Of a DNA stretch of 64,000 nucleotides, positions 55,955-64,000 are shown in pieces. The first letter of the stretch is position 1, and each line of letters starts with the position of its first letter. The translations under genes were made by a program, and so were the position numbers. This DNA is from Caballeronia glathei. Its GTDB lineage: Bacteria; Pseudomonadota; Gammaproteobacteria; Burkholderiales; Burkholderiaceae. The DNA lies in NCBI RefSeq assembly GCF_000698595.1, contig NZ_JFHC01000005.1, positions 62,001-126,000 of the forward strand, written 5' to 3'. Under the pieces are notes generated by a model that searched no databases, had not been told where the DNA came from, and saw nothing but the letters and a program-made list of their open reading frames with translations.

Positions 55955-55987
55955 CGGCCCTTCAAGGGCCCTTCACGGGCCCTTCGC
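55955..55987 (-). repeat. Three 11-bp tandem units between odhA and odhB
   Basis: GGCCCTTCAA, GGGCCCTTCAC and GGGCCCTTCGC follow each other with an 11-bp period just past the odhA stop. Each contains the GGGCCC palindrome, so the transcript could form alternative small hairpins. Perhaps a processing or stability element. Confidence 0.5.
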
Positions 55988-55996
55988 GCGTTGCAC

Positions 55997-58855
55997 TTAC
56001 TTCGCGATCGTCTGCGCGCCCTTCAGGCGGCCGAACGCACCTTCGACCAGCGCCTTCTGCTGCTCGTAGTGCTTCGCGTAGTAGCCGACAGCCGGGGAAG
56101 CCGAAGCCGGACGCCCGCTGTATGCGAGCTTCTGCCCTTCCTTCATGCCATCGCGCAGGTGGTGCTCGACGTAGAACCAGGCGCCCTGGTTCTGCGGCTC
56201 GTCCTGCACCCAGACCACTTCGGTCGCGTTCTCGTACTTCCTGAGTTCCGCGTCGAACTGCTTGTGGGCGAACGGATACAGTTGCTCGATACGCACGATC
56301 GCGACGTCGTTCGACTTCGCTTCGCGGCGATGCGCGACGAGGTCGTAGTACACGCGGCCCGAGCAGACCACCACGCGCTTGACCTTCTTCGGCTCGATGG
56401 CGTCGTCGACTTCGCCGATCACCGGCTGGAACGAACCCTTCGACAGCTCCGACAGATCCGACACCGCTTCCTTGTGACGCAGGAGCGACTTCGGCGTCGC
56501 GATGATGAGCGGCTTCCTGAAAAGACGGATCATCTGGCGGCGCAGCAGGTGGAAGATCTGCGCCGGGGTGGTCGGCTGGACCACCTGCATGTTGTGATCC
56601 GCGCACAGTTGCAGGAAGCGTTCGATGCGCGCCGACGAGTGCTCCGGACCCTGGCCTTCGTAGCCGTGCGGCAGGAGCATCGTGAGGCCCGAGACGCGGC
56701 CCCATTTCACTTCGCCCGACGAGATGAACTGGTCGATCACGACCTGCGCACCGTTCACGAAGTCGCCGAACTGCGCTTCCCACGCGACGAACGTGTTCGG
56801 CTCGGCCGTCGAATAGCCGTACTCGAAGCCGAGCACCGCTTCTTCCGAGAGCACCGAGTCGATCACCGTGAACTTCGCCTGGCCTTCGGCGATGTTCTGC
56901 AGCGGGATGTACGTGCCGTCGTTCCAGCGCTCGCGGTTCTGGTCGTGCAGAACGGCGTGACGGTGCGTGAACGTGCCGCGGCCCGAGTCCTGGCCCGTCA
57001 GGCGCACCGCGTAGCCGGACGCGACCAGCGAGGCGAACGCCAGATGCTCGCCCATGCCCCAGTCGAGCTTCGCGTCGCCGCGGCCCATCGCGCGGCGATC
57101 GTTGATCACGCGCTCGACGAGCGGATGCAGCTTGAAGTTCTCGGGAATCGTCGTGATGCGCTCGGCGAGGCGCTTCAGTTCCGCGAGCGGGACGGCCGTG
57201 TCGGCGGCGTCGGTCCACTTGCGGTTCAGGAACGGCACCCAGTCGACCGCGTACTTGCTCTTGTAGTTCGAGAGCACCGGATCGATGGTGTGGTGGCCTT
57301 CGTCCATCGCCTGACGGTATGCCTTAACGTAGTTGTCAGCGTCTTGAGCCGTGATCACGCCCTGCTGCACGAGCTTCTCGGCGTAGAGCGCGCGCGTGCC
57401 CGGGTGCTTCGCGATCGTCTTGTACATCAGCGGCTGGGTGACGGCCGGCGTGTCCTGCTCGTTGTGGCCGAGCTTGCGGAAGCAGATGATGTCGACGACG
57501 ACATCCTTGTGGAACTGCGTCCGGAAGTCGATGGCGAGCTGCGTGGCGAGCACGACCGCTTCGGGGTCGTCGCCGTTCACGTGCAGGACCGGCGCCTCGA
57601 TCATCTTCGCGACGTCCGAGCAGTACAGCGTCGAGCGCGAGTCGCGCGGGTCCGACGTCGTAAAGCCGATCTGGTTGTTGATGACGATATGCAGCGTGCC
57701 GTGCGTGCCGTAGCCGCGCGTTTGCGCGAGGTTCAGCGTTTCCATCACGACGCCCTGGCCGGCGAATGCCGCGTCACCGTGGATCTGGACCGGCAGCACT
57801 TGCAGGCCGTCTTCGTCGCCGCGGCGGTCCATGCGCGCCTTCGCCGACCCTTCCACCACCGGGTTGACGATTTCGAGGTGCGACGGGTTGAACGCGAGCG
57901 ACAGGTGAACCGGGCCGCCGTCCGTCGAGACGTCCGACGAGAAACCCTTGTGGTATTTCACGTCGCCGGCCGGCAGGTCGTCAACGTGCTTGCCTTCGAA
58001 TTCGGCGAAGAGGTCCGCCGGCATCTTGCCGAGCGTGTTCACGAGCACGTTCAGGCGCCCGCGGTGCGCCATGCCGATCACGATTTCCTGCACGCCGTTC
58101 TTGCCCGCGTGCCGCACGACTTCGTCCATCGACGCGATGAAGCTCTCGCCGCCTTCCAGCGAGAAGCGCTTCTGGCCGACGTACTTGGTGTGGAGGAAAC
58201 GCTCGAGCCCTTCAGAGGCGGTCAGCCGGTTGAGGATGTGCTTCTTCTTGTCGGCGGTGAAATTCGGCGTGGAGCGGATCGACTCGAGCTTCTCCTTCCA
58301 CCAGCGCTTCTGCTCGGGGTCGCTGATGTACATGAACTCGGCGCCGATCGTGCCGCAATACGTGTCGCGCAGCGCCTTCACGATCTCGCGCAGCGTTGCC
58401 TGCTCGAAGCCGAAATACAGGTTCTGCGCATGGAACGTCTGGTCCATGTCGGCTTCGGTGAAGTCGTAGAAAGCAGGCTCGAGTTCGGGGATATGCGGAC
58501 GTTCGCGGCGCTTGAGCGGATCGAGATTGGCCCATTGCGAGCCGAGGAAGCGATACGCGCCGATCAGGGACTGAACATAGACTTGCTTTCGCGCAGTGGC
58601 GAGGTCACCGGTGCTTTCGCGCGGAATGAAGGCATTGGCCTTCGCGCGCTGAGCAAACGACTCGACGATCGGGCCATGGGCCACGTCGTTGTGACTCGTT
58701 CCGTCCGAGGCAGGCACGTTTTGCAACGCATCGAAATAATCGCGCCAGGTGTCCGGCACCGACGCGGGATTATCCAGATAAGCTTCGTACAGTTCTTCGA
58801 CGTACGGAGCATTGCCGCCGAACAAATAAGAGTTCAGCTGGAATTGCTTCATCAT
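55997..58855 (-). CDS. odhA: 2-oxoglutarate dehydrogenase E1 component
   Basis: A 952-residue thiamine-diphosphate enzyme decarboxylating 2-oxoglutarate in the TCA cycle. Motifs: N-terminal E2-binding helix (LNSYLFGGNAPYVEELYEAY), IGMAHRGRLNVLVNTLGK, HKGFSSDV, LAFNPSHLEIVNPVVEGSAK, the ThDP motif HGDAAFAGQGVVMETLNLAQ with VINNQIGFTTSDP, and DSGRGTFTHRHAVLHDQ. ATG at 58855 (AAGGTGA 8 bases upstream) is preferred over a GTG four codons earlier. First gene of odhA-odhB-lpdA. Confidence 0.96.
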   Translation of the reverse strand: MMKQFQLNSYLFGGNAPYVEELYEAYLDNPASVPDTWRDYFDALQNVPASDGTSHNDVAHGPIVESFAQRAKANAFIPRESTGDLATARKQVYVQSLIGAYRFLGSQWANLDPLKRRERPHIPELEPAFYDFTEADMDQTFHAQNLYFGFEQATLREIVKALRDTYCGTIGAEFMYISDPEQKRWWKEKLESIRSTPNFTADKKKHILNRLTASEGLERFLHTKYVGQKRFSLEGGESFIASMDEVVRHAGKNGVQEIVIGMAHRGRLNVLVNTLGKMPADLFAEFEGKHVDDLPAGDVKYHKGFSSDVSTDGGPVHLSLAFNPSHLEIVNPVVEGSAKARMDRRGDEDGLQVLPVQIHGDAAFAGQGVVMETLNLAQTRGYGTHGTLHIVINNQIGFTTSDPRDSRSTLYCSDVAKMIEAPVLHVNGDDPEAVVLATQLAIDFRTQFHKDVVVDIICFRKLGHNEQDTPAVTQPLMYKTIAKHPGTRALYAEKLVQQGVITAQDADNYVKAYRQAMDEGHHTIDPVLSNYKSKYAVDWVPFLNRKWTDAADTAVPLAELKRLAERITTIPENFKLHPLVERVINDRRAMGRGDAKLDWGMGEHLAFASLVASGYAVRLTGQDSGRGTFTHRHAVLHDQNRERWNDGTYIPLQNIAEGQAKFTVIDSVLSEEAVLGFEYGYSTAEPNTFVAWEAQFGDFVNGAQVVIDQFISSGEVKWGRVSGLTMLLPHGYEGQGPEHSSARIERFLQLCADHNMQVVQPTTPAQIFHLLRRQMIRLFRKPLIIATPKSLLRHKEAVSDLSELSKGSFQPVIGEVDDAIEPKKVKRVVVCSGRVYYDLVAHRREAKSNDVAIVRIEQLYPFAHKQFDAELRKYENATEVVWVQDEPQNQGAWFYVEHHLRDGMKEGQKLAYSGRPASASPAVGYYAKHYEQQKALVEGAFGRLKGAQTIAK

Positions 58856-59200
58856 TTTTACGCTCACCTTTCTTCGAGTTTCTCGAGAAATAGCGGGTTA
58901 CGAAACCTTCCGCGACACGGCCTGACCGTTTAGCGGATTGCGCGAATCAAGTCTGCTTGGAAGGACCTAAAAATCGGCAACACATCTAACTAGCATAGCA
59001 CAGTTCACATAGTCGATATAGCCGATGGTCGCAGCCAGACGCTTGCTGCAACAGGGATGTGCGGGCGTTCGATGAATAAAGCAAGGGTGGTTTGCGGCAC
59101 GCGAAACAATAAAAAAGCCGCCCCAGGGGGCGGCTCGGTGGGCGGCTTCTCATGGATGGCCAGAAGGCCACGGGCCAGGGGAAGGCGGCTACCCTTTCAA
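58856..59200. other. Intergenic region between typA and odhA
   Basis: 345 bp without a gene. It holds the typA terminator (59111-59137) and, on the minus strand, a possible extended -10 element TGC-TATGCT (TATGCT at 58997-58992) for odhA, about 135 bp upstream of its start. No -35 hexamer is convincing. Confidence 0.4.
59111..59137 (-). terminator. Intrinsic terminator of typA
   Basis: GCCGCCCC and GGGGCGGC form a tight stem; on the minus strand it is followed by six T. It lies 65 bp past the typA stop. Confidence 0.85.
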
Positions 59201-61027
59201 TCAGTCGACCGCGCCTTCACGGCTCGCGCGACGGCGCTCGTGCTCCTTCAGGTGACGCTTGCGCAGGCGAATCGACTGCGGGGTCACTTCGACGAGTTCG
59301 TCGTCGTCGATGAACTCGACCGCATATTCCAGCGACATCTGGATCGGCGGCACGAGGCGCACGGCTTCGTCGGTGCCCGACGAACGCACGTTCGTCAGCT
59401 GCTTGCCCTTGATCGGGTTCACGACGAGGTCGTTGTCGCGGCTGTGGATGCCGATGATCATGCCTTCATAGAGCGCGTCGCCCGGCGACACGAACATGCG
59501 GCCGCGATCCTGCAGCTTCCACAGCGCATACGCGACGGCCGCGCCATCGTCCTGCGAGATCAGCACGCCGTTGCGGCGCTCGCCGACCGCGCCGTCCTTG
59601 ACGGGCGCGTAGGAATCGAATGTGTGGCTCATCAGGCCCGTGCCGCGCGTCAGCGTGAGGAACTCGCTCTGGAAGCCGATCAGGCCGCGCGCCGAGATAC
59701 GGTATTCGAGACGCGTGCGGCCACGGCCGTCGGACGCCATGTCGAGCATTTCGCCCTTGCGGCGGCCGAGTTCTTCCATCACGCCGCCCTGGTGGCCGTC
59801 TTCCATGTCGACGGTCAGGTTCTCGTACGGCTCGTGCTTCACGCCGTCGATTTCCTGCATCACCACGCGCGGACGCGACACGGCCAGCTCGTAACCTTCA
59901 CGGCGCATGTTTTCCACGAGAATGGTCAGGTGCAGCTCGCCGCGGCCCGCCACTTCGAACGTGGTTTCGTCGCCGGTTTCCCGCACGCGCAGCGCGACGT
60001 TGTGGTTCAGCTCCTTCATCAGGCGGTCGCGGATCTGGCGGCTCGTGACGAACTTGCCTTCGCGGCCCGCGAGCGGCGACGAATTCACGAGGAAGTTCAT
60101 CGTGAGCGTCGGTTCGTCGACGGTGATCATCGGCAGCGCTTCGGGCGTTTCCGGCGCGCAGATGGTGACGCCGATACCGATCTCGTCGATACCGTTGATC
60201 AGCACGATGTCGCCCGCCTGCGCCTCTTCCACCTGCACGCGCTCGAGGCCGTGGAACGACAGCACCTGGTTGATCTTGCGGTTGATGATCGCGCCGTCCG
60301 GGCCCGAGCGCACGGCAACCGCCATGCCTGGCTTGATGCGCCCGCGCGCGATGCGGCCCACGCCGATGCGGCCAACGTACGTCGAGTAGTCGAGCGAGGT
60401 GATCTGGAGCTGCAGCGGCGCTTCGGGGTCGGCCGGGCGAACCGGAACGTGCTCCAGGATCGCTTCGAAGAGCGGGCGCATCGTGCCTTCGCGCACTTCG
60501 GGGTCGAGCCCGGCATAGCCGTTCAGGCCCGACGCGTAGACGATCGGGAAGTCGAGCTGCTCTTCGGTCGCGCCGAGCTTGTCGAAGAGATCGAACGTCT
60601 GGTTGATCACCCAGTCGATGCGCGCACCCGGCCGGTCCACCTTGTTGATCACGACGATCGGCTTGAGACCCAGCGCGAGCGCCTTCTTGGTCACGAAGCG
60701 CGTTTGCGGCATCGGGCCTTCGACGGCGTCGACGAGCAGCAGCACGGAGTCGACCATCGACAGCACCCGCTCCACTTCACCGCCGAAGTCCGCGTGTCCG
60801 GGCGTGTCGACGATGTTGATGTGCGTGCCTTCGTATTCGACCGCGCAGTTCTTCGCAAGAATCGTGATGCCACGTTCCTTTTCGATGTCGTTCGAGTCCA
60901 TGACGCGCTCGGCGATCTGCTGGTTTTCTCGGAACGTGCCCGACTGGCGAAGCAGCTGGTCGACGAGCGTGGTCTTGCCGTGGTCGACGTGGGCAATGAT
61001 GGCGATATTGCGAAGGGCGCGGGTCAT
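59201..61027 (-). CDS. typA: Translational GTPase TypA/BipA
   Basis: A 608-residue EF-G-like ribosome-binding GTPase involved in stress, cold growth and ribosome assembly. G motifs: [43 protein letters not shown]. Beta-barrel and C-terminal domains follow ([40 protein letters not shown]). ATG at 61027 gives the family start; nine further in-frame codons upstream are ignored. Single gene. Confidence 0.96.
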   Translation of the reverse strand: MTRALRNIAIIAHVDHGKTTLVDQLLRQSGTFRENQQIAERVMDSNDIEKERGITILAKNCAVEYEGTHINIVDTPGHADFGGEVERVLSMVDSVLLLVDAVEGPMPQTRFVTKKALALGLKPIVVINKVDRPGARIDWVINQTFDLFDKLGATEEQLDFPIVYASGLNGYAGLDPEVREGTMRPLFEAILEHVPVRPADPEAPLQLQITSLDYSTYVGRIGVGRIARGRIKPGMAVAVRSGPDGAIINRKINQVLSFHGLERVQVEEAQAGDIVLINGIDEIGIGVTICAPETPEALPMITVDEPTLTMNFLVNSSPLAGREGKFVTSRQIRDRLMKELNHNVALRVRETGDETTFEVAGRGELHLTILVENMRREGYELAVSRPRVVMQEIDGVKHEPYENLTVDMEDGHQGGVMEELGRRKGEMLDMASDGRGRTRLEYRISARGLIGFQSEFLTLTRGTGLMSHTFDSYAPVKDGAVGERRNGVLISQDDGAAVAYALWKLQDRGRMFVSPGDALYEGMIIGIHSRDNDLVVNPIKGKQLTNVRSSGTDEAVRLVPPIQMSLEYAVEFIDDDELVEVTPQSIRLRKRHLKEHERRRASREGAVD

Positions 61028-61147
61028 AGGATCTGTACAGTTGGGCGCCGTCAAAGCGAGCTTGAATGCTCGCCTGAATACTCGGAAGGGACAACTCGAC
61101 GTCTGAACGATGTCTGAATCGAGTGCTCGGCGCTGTGGGAACCCGAA

Positions 61148-61156
61148 ATTATAACA
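61148..61156 (-). promoter_or_regulatory. Extended -10 promoter element of typA
   Basis: TGTTATAAT on the minus strand is an exact TGN-TATAAT extended -10. No good -35 is present, which extended -10 promoters tolerate. The typA start is about 120 bp downstream. Confidence 0.55.
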
Positions 61157-61332
61157 CGCGGATGTGTCTGCTTCTCACCGGCCCTGGCAATAGGACAAAA
61201 CCCGCAATCCGAAGGCACATGCAGCCGCACGGATTTCCGCTTTCATCTCGAAATCACAATAAAAACAGGGCTGTCAGCCTGTTCGCGCGCATTCTGCGCA
61301 AGCTCCAGCTATTAAGCGTTCTCATAAACCCC

Positions 61333-61384
61333 TTGCTGCGTCAAAGAAGCAAACCTATAATTTTGCCTAGTCAACTATTGCAAA
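61333..61384 (+). promoter_or_regulatory. marR promoter with overlapping quasi-palindrome
   Basis: TTGCTG (61333-61338), 17-bp spacer, TATAAT (61356-61361). Directly after, TTTGC-C-TAGT-CA-ACTA-TT-GCAAA (61362-61384) is a nested, slightly asymmetric inverted repeat covering the expected transcription start. It is a good candidate for MarR autoregulation. Confidence 0.65.
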
Positions 61385-61397
61385 CGCATGAGAATCC

Positions 61398-61916
61398 ATG
61401 AGCGACGCACCCAAGCCCGGCTCCGTAATCGGTGACTATCAGCTCAGCGAGAGCGTCGGCTATCTGATGAGCCGGGTGCGCTCGACCATGTGGAACATGG
61501 TCACGCAGCACACCACGGCGGAACTCGGCATCACGAGCACGCAGGCGAGCATCGTGTTCATGCTCGCGGCCGGCCGCGCGCTGACGGCCGCCGATCTGGC
61601 CCGTGAATACGGCATCGACGCAAGCGCGGTCACGCGGCTCATCGACCGCCTGGAAAAGCGCGGCCTGCTTTCGCGGGTGCGCAGCGAGGAGGACCGGCGC
61701 GTCGTGCGTCTCGCGCTGACGCCGGAAGGCTATGCGCTCGCGCAGAAGATTCCCGCGATTTTCACGCGCGTGCTGGACAAGCTGCTTGGCGGCTTCACGC
61801 CGGAGGAAGTCGGCTTTCTCAAGAGCATGCTGCGGCGGATTCTCGTGAATTCCTGCGATCCGGCCTGCGCTTCGCTGCTGGGAGGCAGCGAGAAAGAGAA
61901 AGCCGCTGGCAATTGA
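61398..61916 (+). CDS. MarR-family transcriptional regulator
   Basis: A 172-residue dimeric winged-helix repressor. The recognition part is LTAADLAREYGIDASAVTRL then IDRLEKRGLLSRVRSEEDRR, with the wing Asp/Arg typical of MarR (EEDRRVVRLALTPEG). It is the first gene of an efflux operon (marR, NodT-type outer-membrane factor, emrA, presumably emrB), the EmrR-type arrangement in which phenolic or hydrophobic drugs release repression. Confidence 0.92.
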   Translation: MSDAPKPGSVIGDYQLSESVGYLMSRVRSTMWNMVTQHTTAELGITSTQASIVFMLAAGRALTAADLAREYGIDASAVTRLIDRLEKRGLLSRVRSEEDRRVVRLALTPEGYALAQKIPAIFTRVLDKLLGGFTPEEVGFLKSMLRRILVNSCDPACASLLGGSEKEKAAGN

Positions 61917-61934
61917 TTGCGGAGGCAATCAATT
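61911..61934 (+). promoter_or_regulatory. Perfect inverted repeat overlapping the marR stop codon
   Basis: AATTGATTGC-GGAG-GCAATCAATT is a perfect 10-bp inverted repeat that includes the marR TGA; TTGTCAG follows. It could be an internal operator or a weak attenuator adjusting efflux-gene expression relative to marR. Confidence 0.5.
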
Positions 61935-62001
61935 TTGTCAGTTATTTGAAAGAAATTAGTTGCTACGTCCATCTTCACATCAAATATTCAAGAGCTGAGA
62001 G

Positions 62002-63513
62002 ATGAACCACCTTTCCCTGCCCGCGCCTCGGGCCACGCGCGGCGCCCTGGCCGTTGCCGCGGCGGTTGCCGCGCTCGTCCTGGGCGGCTGCGCGAACTAC
62101 GCGGGTATTTCGAGCGACAAGCAGGTCGCCGCTCCCGAGACCTTCGACAGCACTCAGAGCATTCCCGCGCAGGGCGGCGAGTGGCCCAGGCTCGACTGGG
62201 CCGCGCAGTTCGGCGATCCGCAACTGCCGCAACTGATCGACGAGGCGCTCGCCGGCAGCCCGTCGATTGCGCAGGCGCAGGCGCGCATCGCGAAGGCGTC
62301 GTCGTATATCGAAAGCTCGCGCTCGAACCTGTTCCCGAAGGTGGAAGGCTCGTACTCGTGGACCCGCGAGCTGTACTCCGCCAACGGCCTCTTCCCGCCG
62401 CCCTTCGGCGGCACCTGGTACAGCGAGAACAACGTGCTCGCGAGCGCGTCGTGGGAACTGGACATCTGGGGCAAGAACCGCTCGCGCCTCGACGCGGCCG
62501 TGTCGCGGGAAAAGGCGGCCGAGGCGGACATGCAGGAGGCGCGCGTGGCGCTCGCCGCGTCGGTTGCGCGCACCTATAACCAGCTCGGGCTGCTCTACGC
62601 GCTCGCCGACGTCGCGCAGCGCGAGATCGACAACCGCAAGAACGTCGGACGGATCACGGACGGGCGCGTCGCCGCCGGCCTCGACACGAACGTCGAGCGC
62701 CGCACCGCGGAGGGCAACGTCGCGACGAGTCAGTCGAATCTCACCGAGCTCGACGGCCAGATCACGACCGTGCGCTACCAGCTGGGCGCCCTGCTCGGCA
62801 AGGGCCCGGACCGCGGCCTGCAGATCGCCAAGCCGGTTGTGAATCCGAAAATCGAGATCGCGCTGCCGGACAACGTGCCCGCGAACCTCGTTGCGCGCCG
62901 GCCGGATATCGTCGCCGCGCGCTGGCAGGTCGAGGCCATGACGCACGACATCAAGGAAGCGAAGGCCGAGTTCTTCCCGGACATCAACCTCGCGGCCGCG
63001 TTCGGTTTCGATGCGTTCGGCTGGAGCAAATTCCTTCAGTCGAGCAGCCGCCAGGTGCAGTTCGGCCCGGCGATCAGCCTGCCGATCTTCGACGCCGGCG
63101 CGCTGCGCGCGCAGCTGAAGAGCCGCTACGCCGATTTCGAGCTGGACGTCGCGAACTACAACCAGACGCTCATCGGCGCGCTCAACGACGTCGCGACGCA
63201 AATCGCGGCGATCCGCTCGCTCGACCGCCAGATGGCCGACGCCGGGCGCGCGCTCGACGCCGCGACGCACGCGTACGACCTCGCCGTGATTCGCTACAAG
63301 GCGGGCCTCTCGCCCCAGCTGCAAGTGCTTTCCGCGGACGAGAACCGGCTCGCGAACGAGCAGACCGTCACCAACCTGAGGATGAGACGCCGCGACCTGC
63401 AGATCGGCCTCATCAAGGCGCTGGGCGGCGGGTTCGACGCGACGAGCACGAATCTCGCGATCGACGGCAGCGGCGAGGCGCACGCAGCGGCCGGCCAGAC
63501 GCCGGCTCGCTAA
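62002..63513 (+). CDS. Efflux outer-membrane lipoprotein, OprM/NodT family
   Basis: A 503-residue TolC-like trimeric channel. The lipoprotein signal ends at LVLGGC (Cys about 30). Two repeated outer-membrane-efflux domains follow, with the family segments PQLPQLIDEALAGSPSIAQA, ASWELDIWGKNRSRLDAA, VARRPDIVAARWQVEA and FGPAISLPIFDAGALRAQLK. It pairs with the EmrA-type adaptor 39 bp downstream to form a tripartite pump. Confidence 0.92.
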   Translation: MNHLSLPAPRATRGALAVAAAVAALVLGGCANYAGISSDKQVAAPETFDSTQSIPAQGGEWPRLDWAAQFGDPQLPQLIDEALAGSPSIAQAQARIAKASSYIESSRSNLFPKVEGSYSWTRELYSANGLFPPPFGGTWYSENNVLASASWELDIWGKNRSRLDAAVSREKAAEADMQEARVALAASVARTYNQLGLLYALADVAQREIDNRKNVGRITDGRVAAGLDTNVERRTAEGNVATSQSNLTELDGQITTVRYQLGALLGKGPDRGLQIAKPVVNPKIEIALPDNVPANLVARRPDIVAARWQVEAMTHDIKEAKAEFFPDINLAAAFGFDAFGWSKFLQSSSRQVQFGPAISLPIFDAGALRAQLKSRYADFELDVANYNQTLIGALNDVATQIAAIRSLDRQMADAGRALDAATHAYDLAVIRYKAGLSPQLQVLSADENRLANEQTVTNLRMRRRDLQIGLIKALGGGFDATSTNLAIDGSGEAHAAAGQTPAR

Positions 63514-63552
63514 GAAAAAAGCATCAAGACCAGGACCAGGAACGGAGCCATC

Positions 63553-64000
63553 ATGAGCGATTCTCAACAAACCGCCGCGACGCCCGCGCAGAAGCAGAGT
63601 TCGGCCAAGCGCCGCATGCTGATGACGCTGATCGTGCTCGTCATCATCGTCGTTGCCGTTGCGTACGGCGCGTATTACTTCCTGATCGCGCGCTTTCACG
63701 AGGCCACCGACGACGCCTACGTGAACGGCAACGTCGTGCAGATCACGCCGCAAGTGGTCGGCACGGTCATCTCCGTGAACGCCGACGACACGCAGACCGT
63801 CAGGACGGGCGAACCCCTCGTCGTGCTCGACCCGGCCGATTCGAAGGTCGCGCTCGACCAGGCCGAGGCGAATCTCGCGCAGACGGTGCGCCAGGTGCGC
63901 ACGCTCTTCGTCAACGACAACCAGTACGAGGCGCAGGTCGCGTTGCGCAAATCGGACCTGTCGCGGGCACAGGACGACCTGCGCCGCCGCATGACGGTCG
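63553..64000 (+). CDS. emrA: EmrA/HlyD-type membrane fusion protein, N-terminal part (truncated at window edge)
   Basis: The first ~149 residues of a periplasmic adaptor. There is a cytoplasmic N-tail, one membrane helix (LMTLIVLVIIVVAVAYGAYY), then the lipoyl-like domain TDDAYVNGNVVQITPQVVGT followed by GEPLVVLDPADSKVALDQAE, typical of EmrA. The coiled-coil begins just before the edge. An EmrB-type MFS pump gene is expected next. Confidence 0.9.
   Translation, partial: MSDSQQTAATPAQKQSSAKRRMLMTLIVLVIIVVAVAYGAYYFLIARFHEATDDAYVNGNVVQITPQVVGTVISVNADDTQTVRTGEPLVVLDPADSKVALDQAEANLAQTVRQVRTLFVNDNQYEAQVALRKSDLSRAQDDLRRRMTV

Larger units (their letters stand above)
61028..61397. other. Divergent intergenic region typA / marR
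   Basis: 370 bp with no supported gene. It holds an extended -10 promoter for typA near 61150 and a good sigma-70 promoter for marR at 61333-61361; the part from 61240 to 61390 is AT-rich for this genome. Confidence 0.6.

Overview
The window is a chromosomal segment of about 64 kb from a high-GC betaproteobacterium, most likely Burkholderia sensu lato (Burkholderia, Paraburkholderia, Caballeronia and relatives). The clues are strong GC3 bias throughout, the moeA-moaD-moaE / clpB neighbourhood, the Nudix-aat-bpt-pyrD string, the odhA-odhB-lpdA-zapE order and the protein sequences themselves. The genus cannot be fixed without a search. Almost all of it is core genome: there is no phage, plasmid, CRISPR array or intact insertion sequence, only one orphan transposase-like domain.

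Layout. 1-5.2 kb: the 3' part of a bacterial alpha-2-macroglobulin gene (the window opens on its thioester Cys), pbpC, a secreted ComEA-like helix-hairpin-helix protein and a YidB-like protein. 5.2-9.8 kb (minus strand): a HipBA-type toxin-antitoxin pair with an unusual operator array, and the disaggregase clpB behind a heat-shock promoter. 10-13.4 kb: an NsrR-like nitric-oxide sensor next to a truncated haemoglobin, and moeA-moaD-moaE for molybdopterin. 13.8-19 kb: Nudix hydrolase, the two N-degron aminoacyl-transferases aat and bpt, pyrD, and a cystine/polar-amino-acid ABC transporter without its ATPase. 19-28 kb: an oxidoreductase, a GntR/FCD regulator and a loose cell-surface polysaccharide locus (GT4 glycosyltransferase, GNAT, DUF1839-like protein, Crp-like regulator, undecaprenyl-phosphate sugar transferase) with long intergenic regions rich in inverted repeats.

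28-38 kb: a His-rich PadR/YqjI-like repressor with a tandem operator and a DUF3861 partner, a GAF sensor kinase, rpiA, a SirB2-like protein, amiD, rlmB, rnr, then two nearly identical tRNA-Leu(CAG) genes flanking a secreted protein of unknown function. 38-49 kb: an MFS carrier and a fatty-acid operon (fadE, two-domain fabG-like, maoC-like, fadI-like thiolase, fadD, DUF1571). It reads as a complete activation and beta-oxidation set; a 30-codon open frame is wedged between the maoC-like and thiolase genes with ATGA overlaps on both sides. 49-64 kb: surE, DUF2147, the DUF4096 domain protein, zapE, the 2-oxoglutarate dehydrogenase complex (odhA-odhB-lpdA), typA, and the start of a MarR-controlled EmrAB/NodT-type efflux operon that runs off the right edge.

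The most distinctive signals are the four 18-bp palindromes spaced exactly 50 bp apart before hipB, the bridging micro-ORF in the fatty-acid operon, the twin AGATATATCT operators, and the cluster of perfect inverted repeats in the polysaccharide region. Product names come from reading conserved motifs by eye; no database search was possible.
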